Below, one piece after another: positions 37,690 to 47,573 of a DNA stretch of 64,000 bases (positions are counted from its first letter, which is position 1; each line of letters begins with the position of its first letter). A program made the position numbers and the translations under genes. Location: NCBI RefSeq assembly GCF_000189255.1, contig NZ_AEVS01000045.1, forward strand, positions 112,221 to 176,220, given 5' to 3'. The notes under the pieces are model-generated. The model was not told where the DNA came from, made no database searches, and saw nothing but the letters and a program-made list of their open reading frames with translations. Origin of the DNA: Vibrio brasiliensis LMG 20546. Its GTDB lineage: Bacteria; Pseudomonadota; Gammaproteobacteria; Enterobacterales; Vibrionaceae.

Positions 37690-38376
37690 TTACGCCCCCT
37701 CGATATTGAGTAATAGGCCATCTTGCATGTGCATCTGACGATCCATTTTTCCTGCCAGCTCTCCATCATGGGTAACCACAAGGAATGCCGTGTCGGATTC
37801 TCTGTTTAACTCACGCATCAGGTCGTAAATCGCCAAGGCAGTCGTATGGTCGAGATTACCAGTCGGCTCATCAGCCAGCACCAGAGCCGGGCTATTAACC
37901 AAAGCTCGTGCAATTGCGACGCGCTGACGTTCACCGCCAGACAGTTCAGCTGGACGATGATCAATACGATGACTGAGACCGACTTTATCCAGCAAGACTT
38001 TGGCAGCTTGTTTGGCCTGATTAACTTTCATACCACCAATCAGCAGTGGCATAGCAACGTTTTCAATCGCACTAAAGTCTGACAGCAAATGATGGAATTG
38101 ATAAACAAAGCCCAAATGCTGATTTCTTAGTTTCGCCTGGTGATTAGAACTCAGCTGCGCAAGGTTCTGGTCAAGGAAGGTTACATGCCCTTCGGTGGCG
38201 TCATCCAGAGCTCCAAGGATGTGCAAAAGCGTACTTTTACCTGAGCCCGAGGTACCAATAATAGAGGCCAGCTCACCTTTGGCTAAATCAAAGCTGACAC
38301 CCTTTAAAACTTGAGTATCGAATGCACCTTCATGGTAGGTTTTACATACGTTGTGACACTTGAGAAGGTTACTCAT
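37690..38376 (-). CDS. lolD: lipoprotein-releasing ABC transporter ATPase LolD
   Basis: The 228-residue ATPase has Walker [10 protein letters not shown], the signature [15 protein letters not shown], Walker [13 protein letters not shown] and the H-loop VVTHD. It powers lipoprotein extraction by LolCE. It overlaps the end of lolC by eight bases and abuts lolE, so all three are translationally coupled. Confidence 0.96.
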   Translation of the reverse strand: MSNLLKCHNVCKTYHEGAFDTQVLKGVSFDLAKGELASIIGTSGSGKSTLLHILGALDDATEGHVTFLDQNLAQLSSNHQAKLRNQHLGFVYQFHHLLSDFSAIENVAMPLLIGGMKVNQAKQAAKVLLDKVGLSHRIDHRPAELSGGERQRVAIARALVNSPALVLADEPTGNLDHTTALAIYDLMRELNRESDTAFLVVTHDGELAGKMDRQMHMQDGLLLNIEGA

Positions 38377-39577
38377 ATCTTAAAGCCTCAGCTGGTTTTA
38401 CAGAAGATGCGCGGTACGAAGGGAACAAAGTCGCAGCAAGGCTCAGCGCAATAGCCAACACAACGACAACGATAATCTGGGTCGGATTAATCAATATTGG
38501 TAGTTCACCACCCACGGCAAACAGCGCGACACCAGCACCATCGAGCAACTGATTCAGATTGTTGGCAAGTAAGATACCGAGACCGCCGCCTATCAATGCG
38601 CCAATGACACCACTACTTGCGCCCTGAACCATGAAAATGGCCAGTACTTGGCGATCGGTCATACCCTGAGTTTTCAGGATCGCAACTTCCGACTGTTTCT
38701 CCATCACCACCATAATAAGTGCCGAGATAATATTAAATGCGGCAACGCCAATGATCAGACCCAGCATCAGCCCCATCATGTTCTTTTCCATACGAACAGC
38801 CTGGAATAGTTCACCGCGTTGATCGCGCCAATCCTGCCATTGCCAACCTTGTGGCATCGGCTGTTCCGCTATATCGGCAACGATAAACGGGTCGTTAAAG
38901 AATAGACGCCACCCCGTCATGGTATCCGCTTTCAAGCGCATCAACTTAGCGGCATCCTCGATATGAGTCAGCATCAATTGACCGTCAACATCTGAACCAG
39001 TGTTATAAATTCCGGCAACAGTGAACAGCCTCTGACTAGGGATACGCCCAAGAGGTGTAAACTGGCTAGCGCTGGTGACCAAAAGACGCACTTTATCGCC
39101 AACCGAGACGTCTAGTGCTCGTGCTAAAGTGTGGCCGATAAAGACTTGATACTTACCTGCCTGAAGGTTAGAGAGGCGTCCGGCAATCAGGTGCTCTTCA
39201 ATTGGGTCATGCTCTGAAGGCTTGATACCAATCAGCAAACCAGCTGTGAGCTGACTTGAGCTCTGGATGACAGCTTCACTTTGAACAATAGGTTCAGGGT
39301 GACCAGCATCTGACAGATCGCTGATAAATTGTGGTGCCTGTTGGCTACGGTCAGTAACGCCGTCGATTTGCGACACAATCGCCTGCGGCAAAACGCCCAA
39401 AATGCGCCCTTTAAGTTGAGCTTCAAAGCCATTCATCACTGACAGTACGGTAACAAGTGACATCACTCCAATAGTGATTCCTGCAGTCGACATGTAAGAG
39501 ACAAAACGGCTAAACCTGTCACCAGAGCGCCCTCGTAAATAGCGCAGCCCAATGAAGGTTGAGACTGGATGAAACAT
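38369..39577 (-). CDS. lolC: lipoprotein-releasing ABC transporter permease LolC
   Basis: The 402-residue permease starts [17 protein letters not shown] and has the N-terminal helix (about 25-47), a periplasmic domain that docks LolA, and three C-terminal helices with [19 protein letters not shown]. The frame is open to a TTG four codons upstream, but the ATG at 39577 gives the conserved MFHPVS N-terminus. LolC is the first gene of the operon and binds LolA through its periplasmic hook. The ribosome site is weak. Confidence 0.94.
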   Translation of the reverse strand: MFHPVSTFIGLRYLRGRSGDRFSRFVSYMSTAGITIGVMSLVTVLSVMNGFEAQLKGRILGVLPQAIVSQIDGVTDRSQQAPQFISDLSDAGHPEPIVQSEAVIQSSSQLTAGLLIGIKPSEHDPIEEHLIAGRLSNLQAGKYQVFIGHTLARALDVSVGDKVRLLVTSASQFTPLGRIPSQRLFTVAGIYNTGSDVDGQLMLTHIEDAAKLMRLKADTMTGWRLFFNDPFIVADIAEQPMPQGWQWQDWRDQRGELFQAVRMEKNMMGLMLGLIIGVAAFNIISALIMVVMEKQSEVAILKTQGMTDRQVLAIFMVQGASSGVIGALIGGGLGILLANNLNQLLDGAGVALFAVGGELPILINPTQIIVVVVLAIALSLAATLFPSYRASSVKPAEALRYE

Positions 39578-39758
39578 AGTAGAAACCAAAGTTAGGGTCC
39601 AGAGACCTTGTTATTGCCGTTTACTCTACCGATTAATTGAGGTGGGGTGTAGTGTTTAATTGCCAATTAGACGTTAAAATATGTAATAAACAAAGGGATA
39701 CCTTGATTACTTGTCAGGTATAACGATAATCAATGCTATCAAGCAGAAGGAATCGAGC

Positions 39759-40325
39759 ATGTCTGACCAAGAGTTCTTTACCGTAAACCACACCATGACC
39801 GTCAATATTGAGCCTTTGGCAACAAATGAAGCTTTTCCTAGTTACGAAAAGTTTGAGGCGGAGATCCCGGCACCATTTATCGTTGCCAGTGAGTTTAGTA
39901 ATCTCGACTTACTCAACGACAGTGCGCGTAATGAGCTGAAAAACAGTGACTTCAAACATGTCATTCAGCTTCTCGATACCCAGAACTCTAAGCTCAACTT
40001 ACTGCTTACCTTTATGCTTTCGCAGCAAGATGATGAGTCACTTCGTCACCATACCCACTCTTTTGGCGCCAGTCAGTTTACTTATATGTCTGATTTTGCC
40101 GCCCAAATAGACGCAAAAGTCAGAGTGAAAATGTTCCTCGACCATCCTGCTGCGGCCATCTATTGCTATGGACATGTCTCCCATGTAGAGACAAACAGGG
40201 ATACTCATTTAATCACAGTTAAGTACGACCTATTGAGAGATCTTGACCAGGACCTACTGATTAAAGCCGCTCTGTTCCAACAGCAAAAACTACTTCGTCA
40301 ACGTTCACTTGACCGCGACAAATAA
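39759..40325 (+). CDS. plzB: PilZ-family protein PlzB
   Basis: The 188-residue cytosolic protein lies directly before mfd, the position of V. cholerae VC1885 (plzB), one of its five PilZ genes (from memory). The C-terminal half fits a PilZ-like barrel (about residues 85-180, with HSFGASQFTYMSDF and HLITVKYDLL), but the c-di-GMP signatures are degenerate: no clear RxxxR followed by D/NxSxxG is present. It may have lost ligand binding or serve as a protein adaptor. The ATG at 39759 with AAGGAAT upstream is chosen over an upstream TTG. It is probably co-transcribed with mfd, 11 bases downstream. Confidence 0.75.
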   Translation: MSDQEFFTVNHTMTVNIEPLATNEAFPSYEKFEAEIPAPFIVASEFSNLDLLNDSARNELKNSDFKHVIQLLDTQNSKLNLLLTFMLSQQDDESLRHHTHSFGASQFTYMSDFAAQIDAKVRVKMFLDHPAAAIYCYGHVSHVETNRDTHLITVKYDLLRDLDQDLLIKAALFQQQKLLRQRSLDRDK

Positions 40326-40336
40326 TTACTCTCATT

Positions 40337-43300
40337 ATGCCTAATACATCTTTACTCAATCTCGTTTGCCCAGACTGTGCAGGCGATAAAAAACAAATTG
40401 GTAACCTGCGTGGAGCCAGTCTGGCTATTGCGATAGCAGAGCTTGCCGATCGCCATGGCTCGCATACGCTGCTAGCAGTACCGGACCCACAAACCGCGCT
40501 AAAACTGCAACAAGAGATCGAGCAGTTTACTGGCCACGAAGTCGCGCTATTCCCTGACTGGGAGACTCTGCCTTACGACAGCTTCTCACCGCATCAGGAG
40601 ATCATTTCAGATCGAATCTCACGCTTATACCAGTTGCCGACACAAACGTCCGGCATCACCATTGTACCCGTTAGTACTCTGCTCCAGCGTCAGTCTCCAC
40701 GTGACTTTTTGTTACAGCATACGCTTATGGTCAAAGTCGGCGATCTGTTTTCCCTTGAGAAACTGCGACTTCAGCTAGAGAAGTCCGGCTATCGTAATGT
40801 TGACCAGGTATTTGGCCCAGGCGAATACGCCAGCCGTGGTTCGATTCTTGATCTGTTCCCTATGGGTTCAAGCGATCCATATCGTATTGACTTCTTCGAT
40901 GATGAAATTGATACCATCCGTACCTTTGATCCTGAGAATCAGCGTTCTATAGAAGATACAAAAGAGATTCGCCTATTACCGGCTCACGAGTTCCCTACTT
41001 CCGAATCCGCAATTGAGGATTTTCGTATTCGCTGGCGTCAGCGCTTCGAAGCACGCCGCGAACCTGAGTCTGTATACATGCAGGTGTCGAAAGGTACATG
41101 GCCTGCAGGTATCGAATACTGGCAACCGCTGTTCTTCGAACATACTGAAACCCTATTCAATTACATCCCGGATGACAGCCTGCTACTGACCGTAGGCAAT
41201 CTGGAATCAGCTATCGACACCTTTCTGACTGATGTCGACTATCGCTATGATCAGCGTAAAGTGGACCCTCTACGTCCACTGCTACCGCCGCAAGAGCTGT
41301 GGCTGAAAAAAGACGAGTTGTTCAGTCACTTCAAACAGTTGCCGCAAACTCAGTTGTTTGTCGAATCAGTGAGTGACAAGCAAGGTCGGGTTAACCCTGA
41401 TATTGCCCCACTGCCAGATTTATCCGTTCAGCATCAGAATAAGGAGCCAATGGCGGCTCTGCGTCAGTTCAGCGAATCATTCAAAGGTAAGATTGTCTTC
41501 TCTGTCGAATCTGAAGGTCGACGTGAAGCACTACTCGAACTACTGCAACGCATTAAACTGCGCCCGGAACAAGCAGATAATTTCGAACAGGCGCTGAAGG
41601 ATTCAGGCAAGTTTAGTTTTATCCTCGGAGCTTCCGAACATGGCTTTGTTTATGGTGATGAACAGCTAGCGCTAATTTGTGAAAGCGACCTGCTTGGTGA
41701 CCGAGTTATTCAACGCCGCCGAAAAGATCGCAAAGCAACCAACAGCGATGCCGTCATCCGTAATCTTGCTGAGCTGCAAACGGGTCAACCAGTCGTCCAC
41801 ATCGATCACGGTATTGGCCGCTATATCGGTTTGCAGACTCTGGAAGCCGGTGGCATGACCACAGAGTACGTTACGCTTGAGTATCAAAACGAAGCCAAGC
41901 TTTATGTACCGGTTGCTTCACTCAACTTAATCAGTCGCTACTCAGGTGGCGCAGAAGAGAGCGCACCACTACATAAGCTCGGTGGTGAAGCCTGGGCTAA
42001 AGCGCGTCGTAAAGCCGCTGAGAAAGTCCGTGATGTCGCGGCTGAGCTGCTCGACGTTTACGCTAAGCGTGAGCTTAAACCTGGCTTTAAATTCGAGCTC
42101 GACCGCGGACAATATGCAACCTTTAAAGCGGGCTTCCCTTTTGAAGAGACTGATGACCAGTCAATGGCAATCAACGCCGTCATGTCGGACATGTGTCAGG
42201 CAAAAGCGATGGATCGTCTGGTGTGTGGTGACGTGGGCTTTGGTAAGACTGAAGTCGCGATGCGTGCAGCTTTTGTTGCTACAGATAACGGCAAACAGGT
42301 CGCGGTATTGGTACCGACTACCCTGCTCGCTCAACAGCATTTTGAAAACTTCCGTGACCGCTTTGCTAACCTGCCAATTCGGGTTGAGGTCTTGTCGCGA
42401 TTCAAAACAGCCAAAGAACAAAAACAAGTCCTGCAAGATATTGAAGAGGGTAAAGTCGACCTGGTGGTTGGTACTCACAAACTGCTATCGAACGACATTA
42501 AATTCAAAGATCTTGGTCTGTTGATCGTTGATGAAGAACACCGATTCGGCGTACGTCAGAAAGAGAAGATGAAGGCTATGCGTGCCGACGTTGATATCCT
42601 AACCCTGACCGCAACGCCAATTCCTCGTACATTAAATATGGCGATGAGTGGGATGCGTGATCTTTCTATCATAGCGACACCACCAGCCAGACGCCTCGCA
42701 ATCAAGACCTTTGTCAGACAGCGAGATGATGCAGTTGTACGTGAAGCGGTACTACGTGAAATCATGCGTGGTGGTCAGGTCTACTTCCTTCACAACCAGG
42801 TAGAAACGATAGAGAAAGTTGCCGCTGATCTGGAGAAATTGGTTCCTGAAGCGCGAGTCACGGTTGCGCACGGGCAAATGCGTGAACGCGAACTTGAGCG
42901 CATCATGAACGACTTCTATCACCAGCGCTTTAACCTGTTAGTGTGTACCACAATTATAGAAACCGGTATCGACGTTCCAACGGCCAATACCATCATTATG
43001 GATCGTGCCGACAACTTAGGTCTAGCGCAGCTCCACCAGCTTCGTGGTCGTGTGGGACGTTCTCACCATCAGGCTTACGCTTATCTGCTAACCCCTCATC
43101 CTAAAGCAATGACTAAGGACGCCATCAAGCGATTGGATGCCATTGCGTCGCTGGAAGATTTGGGCGCAGGCTTCACCCTGGCTACCCATGACTTAGAGAT
43201 TCGTGGTGCAGGTGAGCTGCTCGGAGATGAGCAGAGCGGGCAAATTCAGTCAGTTGGTTTTACCCTTTATATGGAAATGCTTGAGCAGGCTGTGGAAGCT

Positions 43301-43798
43301 CTGAAGGAAGGCAAAGAACCTTCTCTCGACGAATTACTCCGCGAGCAGACCGAAGTCGAGATGCGCTTGCCAGCCTTACTACCAGATGACTACATCCCAG
43401 ATGTCAATACGCGGCTGTCGATGTATAAACAGATTGCCAGCGTAACCAGCGAAGATGAGTTGGGAGAGCTTAAAATCGAGCTTATCGACCGCTTTGGTCT
43501 ATTGCCTGATGCAACCAAGAATCTACTGTCAGTGGCACAGCTGAAACTGCAAGCTGCCACTCTGAAAGTGAAGAAGATCGAAGCCCATGATAAGGGAGGC
43601 TTCATTGAATTCTATCCGGATGCTGACATTAACCCTATGTATTTGGTTAAACTATTGCAATCTCAGCCACAAAAATTCGCAATGGATGGACCAACTAAGT
43701 TCAAGTTTACGATACCATTAGTGGATAGACGCGAACGCATTCAATTTGTTAATGACATGCTGGGCGAGTTCCAGCAAAATCTATTACCTAAGGCTTGA
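40337..43798 (+). CDS. mfd: transcription-repair coupling factor Mfd
   Basis: The 1153-residue ATPase removes RNA polymerase stalled at DNA lesions and recruits UvrA. The N-terminal UvrB-homology module (residues 1-350), the RNA-polymerase-interacting domain (about 475-545, with GQPVVHIDHGIGRY), the RecG-like motor (about 570-960, Walker A GDVGFGKTEVA, DEEHRFG, TATPIPRTL, RGRVGRS) and the C-terminal autoinhibitory domain (about 1000-1153) are all present. Length matches E. coli (1148). It follows plzB with 11 bases between. Confidence 0.97.
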   Translation: MPNTSLLNLVCPDCAGDKKQIGNLRGASLAIAIAELADRHGSHTLLAVPDPQTALKLQQEIEQFTGHEVALFPDWETLPYDSFSPHQEIISDRISRLYQLPTQTSGITIVPVSTLLQRQSPRDFLLQHTLMVKVGDLFSLEKLRLQLEKSGYRNVDQVFGPGEYASRGSILDLFPMGSSDPYRIDFFDDEIDTIRTFDPENQRSIEDTKEIRLLPAHEFPTSESAIEDFRIRWRQRFEARREPESVYMQVSKGTWPAGIEYWQPLFFEHTETLFNYIPDDSLLLTVGNLESAIDTFLTDVDYRYDQRKVDPLRPLLPPQELWLKKDELFSHFKQLPQTQLFVESVSDKQGRVNPDIAPLPDLSVQHQNKEPMAALRQFSESFKGKIVFSVESEGRREALLELLQRIKLRPEQADNFEQALKDSGKFSFILGASEHGFVYGDEQLALICESDLLGDRVIQRRRKDRKATNSDAVIRNLAELQTGQPVVHIDHGIGRYIGLQTLEAGGMTTEYVTLEYQNEAKLYVPVASLNLISRYSGGAEESAPLHKLGGEAWAKARRKAAEKVRDVAAELLDVYAKRELKPGFKFELDRGQYATFKAGFPFEETDDQSMAINAVMSDMCQAKAMDRLVCGDVGFGKTEVAMRAAFVATDNGKQVAVLVPTTLLAQQHFENFRDRFANLPIRVEVLSRFKTAKEQKQVLQDIEEGKVDLVVGTHKLLSNDIKFKDLGLLIVDEEHRFGVRQKEKMKAMRADVDILTLTATPIPRTLNMAMSGMRDLSIIATPPARRLAIKTFVRQRDDAVVREAVLREIMRGGQVYFLHNQVETIEKVAADLEKLVPEARVTVAHGQMRERELERIMNDFYHQRFNLLVCTTIIETGIDVPTANTIIMDRADNLGLAQLHQLRGRVGRSHHQAYAYLLTPHPKAMTKDAIKRLDAIASLEDLGAGFTLATHDLEIRGAGELLGDEQSGQIQSVGFTLYMEMLEQAVEALKEGKEPSLDELLREQTEVEMRLPALLPDDYIPDVNTRLSMYKQIASVTSEDELGELKIELIDRFGLLPDATKNLLSVAQLKLQAATLKVKKIEAHDKGGFIEFYPDADINPMYLVKLLQSQPQKFAMDGPTKFKFTIPLVDRRERIQFVNDMLGEFQQNLLPKA

Positions 43799-43847
43799 GT
43801 GTTCACAAATTAAATTAAGGTGCCGCGCACCTTTTCATGGAGTTGCA

Positions 43848-44624
43848 ATGAAGAAACTGATCCCGCTGCTGCTAATGCTTGTAGCAATGCCTTCAATGGC
43901 GCAGCGTCAATTCGATATCGAAGTGATCATTTTTAAACGCGCCGTTGATGCGGAGCAAACAGCTGAATCTTGGCCAAATAACCTGCCTAAAATCGATTTA
44001 GAGCGCGCAGGTTCATTTGCCGATGCGAGCTATCGAGCTAAAAAGGGAGTCCAGATGCTTCCTTATTCCGAGTATGCGTTAAACGATGAAGTACAAAAAC
44101 TTAAGCAGCATGCCGGCTTTGAAGTACTGATGCACAAAGCATGGCGTCAGGGCGACCAGGGTCGTTTCGCGGCTCCGACTTTCCATATTCAGGCGGGCTA
44201 CGATTACTCCGGTAAGTTCAACGCTGATGGTTCCATGATTGGTAGCAACAGCGAGAACCAAGTACTCGATGGCATCACCGAGCAGTCGATTCCAAAAGCT
44301 ATCTATCAGTTAGACGGCAAGTTACAGATTTATGTTGAGCACTATCTGTATGCAGATGTGGAACTCGATCTTAAGGCGCCAAGTGTACGCGAAGTAACGC
44401 TAGAAGAGCACCAACCTGAAGCATTAGCCAATGAGGCAACCAGTGACGATCAGGTTGTCCAAATCGGCTTGATGGAAGACGTGACACCTATCGTGCATAA
44501 AGAAGAGTTTTTGAAAAGCTACCGACTTGACCAAAAACGTCGTATGCGTAGTACTGAGACACATTTCCTCGATCACCCTTTGATGGGTATCATCATTCAG
44601 GTTCGTCGTGTTAACCAATCTTGA
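43848..44624 (+). CDS. csiV: CsiV family periplasmic protein (PBP1A pathway)
   Basis: The 258-residue protein has a signal peptide (MKKLIPLLLMLVAMPSMA) and the CsiV signature RQFDIEVIIFKR right after cleavage. In V. cholerae CsiV is a peptidoglycan-binding protein, restricted to Vibrio and relatives, that activates PBP1A through LpoA. The ATG at 43848 (GGAG upstream) is chosen because the longer frame starts inside mfd and would bury the signal peptide. A weak hairpin (AAGGTG/CACCTT, 43817-43834) lies between mfd and this gene, so some read-through from mfd is likely. Confidence 0.88.
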   Translation: MKKLIPLLLMLVAMPSMAQRQFDIEVIIFKRAVDAEQTAESWPNNLPKIDLERAGSFADASYRAKKGVQMLPYSEYALNDEVQKLKQHAGFEVLMHKAWRQGDQGRFAAPTFHIQAGYDYSGKFNADGSMIGSNSENQVLDGITEQSIPKAIYQLDGKLQIYVEHYLYADVELDLKAPSVREVTLEEHQPEALANEATSDDQVVQIGLMEDVTPIVHKEEFLKSYRLDQKRRMRSTETHFLDHPLMGIIIQVRRVNQS

Positions 44625-44627
44625 TCT

Positions 44628-44654
44628 TAGCCCTCGTTTGAGGGCTATTGTTTT
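44628..44654 (+). terminator. weak terminator after csiV
   Basis: The stem TAGCCCTC/GAGGGCTA with a GTTT loop is followed by TTGTTTT. The tail runs directly into the ATG of the acetyltransferase gene, so the structure could also affect translation of that gene. Confidence 0.55.
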
Positions 44655-45194
44655 ATGAGTCCAGATTACCAAATCATCACCCCGACCCTGACACTTCGTC
44701 TCATCGACAGCGAAGATTGCGATAAGTTACAGGCCTGTATCACTCGCTCTCCAAGTCTGCACAAATGGATCGACTGGTGCCATGCAGGTTTCACTCGCGA
44801 TGATGCCGAAAGGTTCATTCTCGCGACCAGACTGAATTGGGTAAAGTCAGAGGCCTATGGCTTTGGTGTATTCTGCCGTAAAAGCGACGCCCTGATTGGT
44901 ATGGTTGCGATCAATGAGCTTTATCACACCTTTAATATGGCCAGTATTGGCTATTGGATCGCCGACCAACATCAGGGAAAAGGGTTTGCTACTGCAGCTG
45001 TTAACGCCTTGATAGAGTTCTGTTTCGCCCAGTTAAAGGTGACGCGTATCGAAGTGGTGTGTGACCCTGATAACCTGCCTAGTCAGAAGTTAATTGAGAA
45101 GTGCGGTGGTGTCTTTGAAGCTCGGGCTAAGAATCGCTTCATTTTTCAAGGCAAACCCAAAGAAGGGCTGGTTTACTCCCTCATCCCTCAGTAA
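44655..45194 (+). CDS. GNAT N-acetyltransferase, RimL-like
   Basis: The 179-residue acetyltransferase has the GNAT fold with the acetyl-CoA motif QHQGKGFATAAVNAL (about residues 109-123) and the LIEKCGGVFEARAKNR end-strand. Length and layout match RimL, which acetylates the N-terminal serine of ribosomal protein L12, and the equivalent V. cholerae gene is annotated so. Other GNAT substrates cannot be ruled out. There is no clear ribosome site because the start codon follows the terminator-like hairpin immediately. Confidence 0.8.
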   Translation: MSPDYQIITPTLTLRLIDSEDCDKLQACITRSPSLHKWIDWCHAGFTRDDAERFILATRLNWVKSEAYGFGVFCRKSDALIGMVAINELYHTFNMASIGYWIADQHQGKGFATAAVNALIEFCFAQLKVTRIEVVCDPDNLPSQKLIEKCGGVFEARAKNRFIFQGKPKEGLVYSLIPQ

Positions 45195-45207
45195 ACCGTC
45201 AGCCAAT

Positions 45208-45236
45208 AAAAAAGAGCGCTATGCGCTCTTTTTTAG
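45208..45236 (+). terminator. bidirectional terminator between the acetyltransferase gene and ndh
   Basis: The stem AAAAAAGAGCGC/GCGCTCTTTTTT with a TAT loop can end both convergent transcripts. Confidence 0.93.
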
Positions 45237-45252
45237 TCAATCATTACACCAA

Positions 45253-46542
45253 TTAGTGTAGTTTTAGATTTGGTCGCAACACTCGGTTGATACGTCCCAT
45301 CAGAATAATCAGCGCAGTCTTAAACACACCGTGCAACGCCATCTGGTGAAGACGATATAGCGAGATGTATACCACACGCGCAATTCGACCTTCTACCATC
45401 ATTGAGCCCTTAGTAAGGTTACCCATTAGACTACCTACGGTAGAGAAACGGCTTAGCGATACCAGTGAGCCTTTATCTTTGTAGACATACGGCTTCATCT
45501 CGCGGCCATTCAACTTAGCAACGATGTTTGAGAAAGCACGGCTCGACATCTGGTGTGCAGCCTGAGCACGTGGCGGAACAAATGTACCATCCGCTTGAGT
45601 ACATTGCGCTAAGTCACCGATAACGAAAATATCATCGTCACGAGTAGTTTGCAGTGTATCTTTAACCACTAACTGGTTGATGCGGTTAGTCTCAAGACCT
45701 GCAATATCTTTGATGAAATCTGGTGCTTTAATACCCGCAGCCCACACCATAATCTGAGCAGGAATCTTGTCGCCGTCTTTAGTCATCAGGCCATCTTCAT
45801 CAGCCTGAGTCACCATAGTCGCTGTGCGCACGTTAACGCCCAGCTTGGTCAACTCTTGGTGAGCTGCACTTGAAATACGTGGTGGTAATGCTGGCAGAAT
45901 ACGTTCGCCGGCTTCAACAAGGCTTACATTTAGCTTGCTTGAATCCAGGTCACCGAAACCGTAAGTACGAAGTTCTTTAACTGCATTGTGAAGCTCTGCA
46001 GATAGCTCGACGCCTGTAGCACCCGCACCAACGATGGCAATGTCGACACTACCATTGCCATTCTTCGCATGAAGTTTAAGGAACTCATTGTTCATTTCCG
46101 TGCGGAAACGGTGTGCCTGCTCTGGGCTATCAAGGAAAATACAGTGCTCACGTACGCCAGGAGTATTGAAGTCGTTCGAAGTAGAACCGATCGCCATAAC
46201 CAGAATGTCGTATTCCAGCTCGCGACTAGGGATTAGAAGTTCGCCGTGGTCATCTTTCAGCTCACGCAACTTAACGACTTTGCGCTCACGATCGATGTCT
46301 TCCAGGCTACCCATTTGGAAGTCGAAGTGATGGTTTTTGGCATGTGCGCGATAGCTTAGTGCATCAACACCTTCGTCCAATGAACCTGTCGCCACTTCAT
46401 GTAGAAGAGGTTTCCATAAATGGCTTGCCTTACGGTCAACCAAGGTTACCTTTGCTCGTCCTTTGCGACCCAGCGTGCGACCTAGTTTAGTCACAAGCTC
46501 AAGACCGCCCGCGCCGCCGCCTACTACGATAATTCGTGTCAC
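45253..46542 (-). CDS. ndh: NADH dehydrogenase type II
   Basis: The 429-residue membrane-associated flavoprotein passes electrons from NADH to quinone without pumping ions. Two dinucleotide folds are visible: [12 protein letters not shown] at the N-terminus (FAD) and [15 protein letters not shown] near residue 170 (NADH); the C-terminus is amphipathic ([11 protein letters not shown]). The frame is open 31 codons further upstream, but the GTG at 46542 places the FAD motif correctly and has a strong GAGGAG ribosome site. A perfect FNR box lies 226 bases upstream, fitting the known FNR repression of ndh in E. coli. Confidence 0.95.
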   Translation of the reverse strand: MTRIIVVGGGAGGLELVTKLGRTLGRKGRAKVTLVDRKASHLWKPLLHEVATGSLDEGVDALSYRAHAKNHHFDFQMGSLEDIDRERKVVKLRELKDDHGELLIPSRELEYDILVMAIGSTSNDFNTPGVREHCIFLDSPEQAHRFRTEMNNEFLKLHAKNGNGSVDIAIVGAGATGVELSAELHNAVKELRTYGFGDLDSSKLNVSLVEAGERILPALPPRISSAAHQELTKLGVNVRTATMVTQADEDGLMTKDGDKIPAQIMVWAAGIKAPDFIKDIAGLETNRINQLVVKDTLQTTRDDDIFVIGDLAQCTQADGTFVPPRAQAAHQMSSRAFSNIVAKLNGREMKPYVYKDKGSLVSLSRFSTVGSLMGNLTKGSMMVEGRIARVVYISLYRLHQMALHGVFKTALIILMGRINRVLRPNLKLH

Positions 46543-46572
46543 AGCAAATCTCCTCAAAAATATAATAAAACT

Positions 46573-46653
46573 AAATCGAGTCGGCTTTCCGCCTCGATGG
46601 AATTCTGTATTTTGGGGTCGCCCACGGAGTTGCACCCGTTAGAGGTTTCGACC
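46573..46653 (-). promoter_or_regulatory. structured leader of ndh
   Basis: Two independent helices lie between the FNR box and the start codon. ATCGAG-T-CGG pairs with CCG-C-CTCGAT around a four-base loop (46575-46598). GGTCG pairs with CGACC (46616-46620 and 46649-46653) and encloses ACGG/CCGT (46624-46627 and 46636-46639). I do not recognise a known riboswitch. Confidence 0.35.
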
Positions 46654-46767
46654 TTGAGGGCATAGAATGTGACATGCTAATTGGATAAAAGAGTCTTATG
46701 ACTCCAAACTGAATCTTAATTTGTCAGCTCGATATTGGGCAGATTTATTACCTGCTCTCAATTTTTT

Positions 46768-46781
46768 TTGATATTTATCAA
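46768..46781. promoter_or_regulatory. perfect FNR box upstream of ndh
   Basis: TTGATATTTATCAA is an exact match to the FNR consensus TTGATNNNNATCAA. The ndh gene of E. coli is repressed by FNR in the absence of oxygen. Confidence 0.65.
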
Positions 46782-46883
46782 AAAATTTGTAGTTAGTTCA
46801 TTATATAGAGCAAAACAGTGTACGCAACTAAAGATTGCATTAATCTCAGATATATTTGTAATGCCAGCATAGATTTAGAGCAA

Positions 46884-46914
46884 TAAAAAGCGGCGCTAGT
46901 GAATTAGCGCCGCT
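46884..46914 (-). terminator. ycfP terminator
   Basis: The 10-bp stem AGCGGCGCTA/TAGCGCCGCT with a six-base loop is followed on the minus strand by TTTTATTG. It lies 20 bases after the ycfP stop codon and closes the lipoprotein-thiK-ycfP run. Confidence 0.88.
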
Positions 46915-46933
46915 GACGTGAAAATTGTAGTGA

Positions 46934-47473
46934 TTAGCTCTTTTTAAACGCTTCGATGGTTTTGAGGTGTTGTGAGATTTTCTTAAACTTATGTGACTGG
47001 GTTTCATCCCAAATAATCTCGTAGTAACTATCCAATTCGGCAGCAGTTTTACTGTTATCGTGTACTTCATCTTCTTTAGATAAGATGACTAAACAGCGGC
47101 CTTTGTTCTTGGTTCTGAATTCAGATACACACTTGGTCGCGATATCTTCATACTCTTCTGGACGATCAATACGCCCCTGCATGGTTAATTCAGGATGTAA
47201 GTTAGGGTTAAACATCACCTGTTTAATTCCGCACAGAAATCCAATTCGTTCAGACCAATAAGCGCCAAGGCCAACGCCACAAATCACTGCTTGCTTATCA
47301 TCTGATTGCTCGATCACTTTGTGCACTTCTTTGAGCAAGTGCTGCATATCATGCTTAGGGTGGAGAGTACTGTAGTTGATAAAACGTACATCATCATCAA
47401 TGAACTGAAGTTGCAGAACCTTCTCGTGGTTACCTGGGCTGGTCGAATCAAAACCATGTAAATAAATAATCAT
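46934..47473 (-). CDS. ycfP: YcfP family alpha/beta-hydrolase-like protein
   Basis: The 179-residue cytosolic protein matches E. coli YcfP (180 residues; UPF0227). It opens with [18 protein letters not shown] and keeps the esterase-like fold, but the usual nucleophile serine in G-x-S-x-G is replaced (CGVGLGAYW), so classic hydrolase activity is doubtful. Its role is unknown. The gene lies between thiK and ndh as in E. coli. Confidence 0.93.
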   Translation of the reverse strand: MIIYLHGFDSTSPGNHEKVLQLQFIDDDVRFINYSTLHPKHDMQHLLKEVHKVIEQSDDKQAVICGVGLGAYWSERIGFLCGIKQVMFNPNLHPELTMQGRIDRPEEYEDIATKCVSEFRTKNKGRCLVILSKEDEVHDNSKTAAELDSYYEIIWDETQSHKFKKISQHLKTIEAFKKS

Positions 47474-47573
47474 TGTATATCCCCCGATCCTAGTGGTTTT
47501 AATCTACCACGAAAACTAAGGTTTAAAAGTCGCTCTGTTGAGATTAGCGGGCTCAAAACACCAAACAGTGATC

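Larger units (their letters stand above)
46543..46933. other. intergenic region between ycfP and ndh
   Basis: The 391 bases hold, from ndh outwards, its ribosome site, a structured leader, a stretch of ordinary AT-rich sequence, an FNR box and the ycfP terminator. There is no room for another gene with a credible start. Confidence 0.6.

Noticed and set aside
41946-42524. 192-codon frame inside mfd
   Set aside because: It is a shadow of the conserved motor domain in another frame, rich in Cys, Ser and Arg, with no protein-like pattern.
43746-43847. N-terminal extension of csiV into the end of mfd
   Set aside because: It would bury the signal peptide; the ATG at 43848 has a ribosome site.
46543-46635. 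N-terminal extension of ndh by 31 residues
   Set aside because: The GTG at 46542 has a strong ribosome site and puts the FAD motif at the N-terminus as in the family; the extension overlaps the structured leader.
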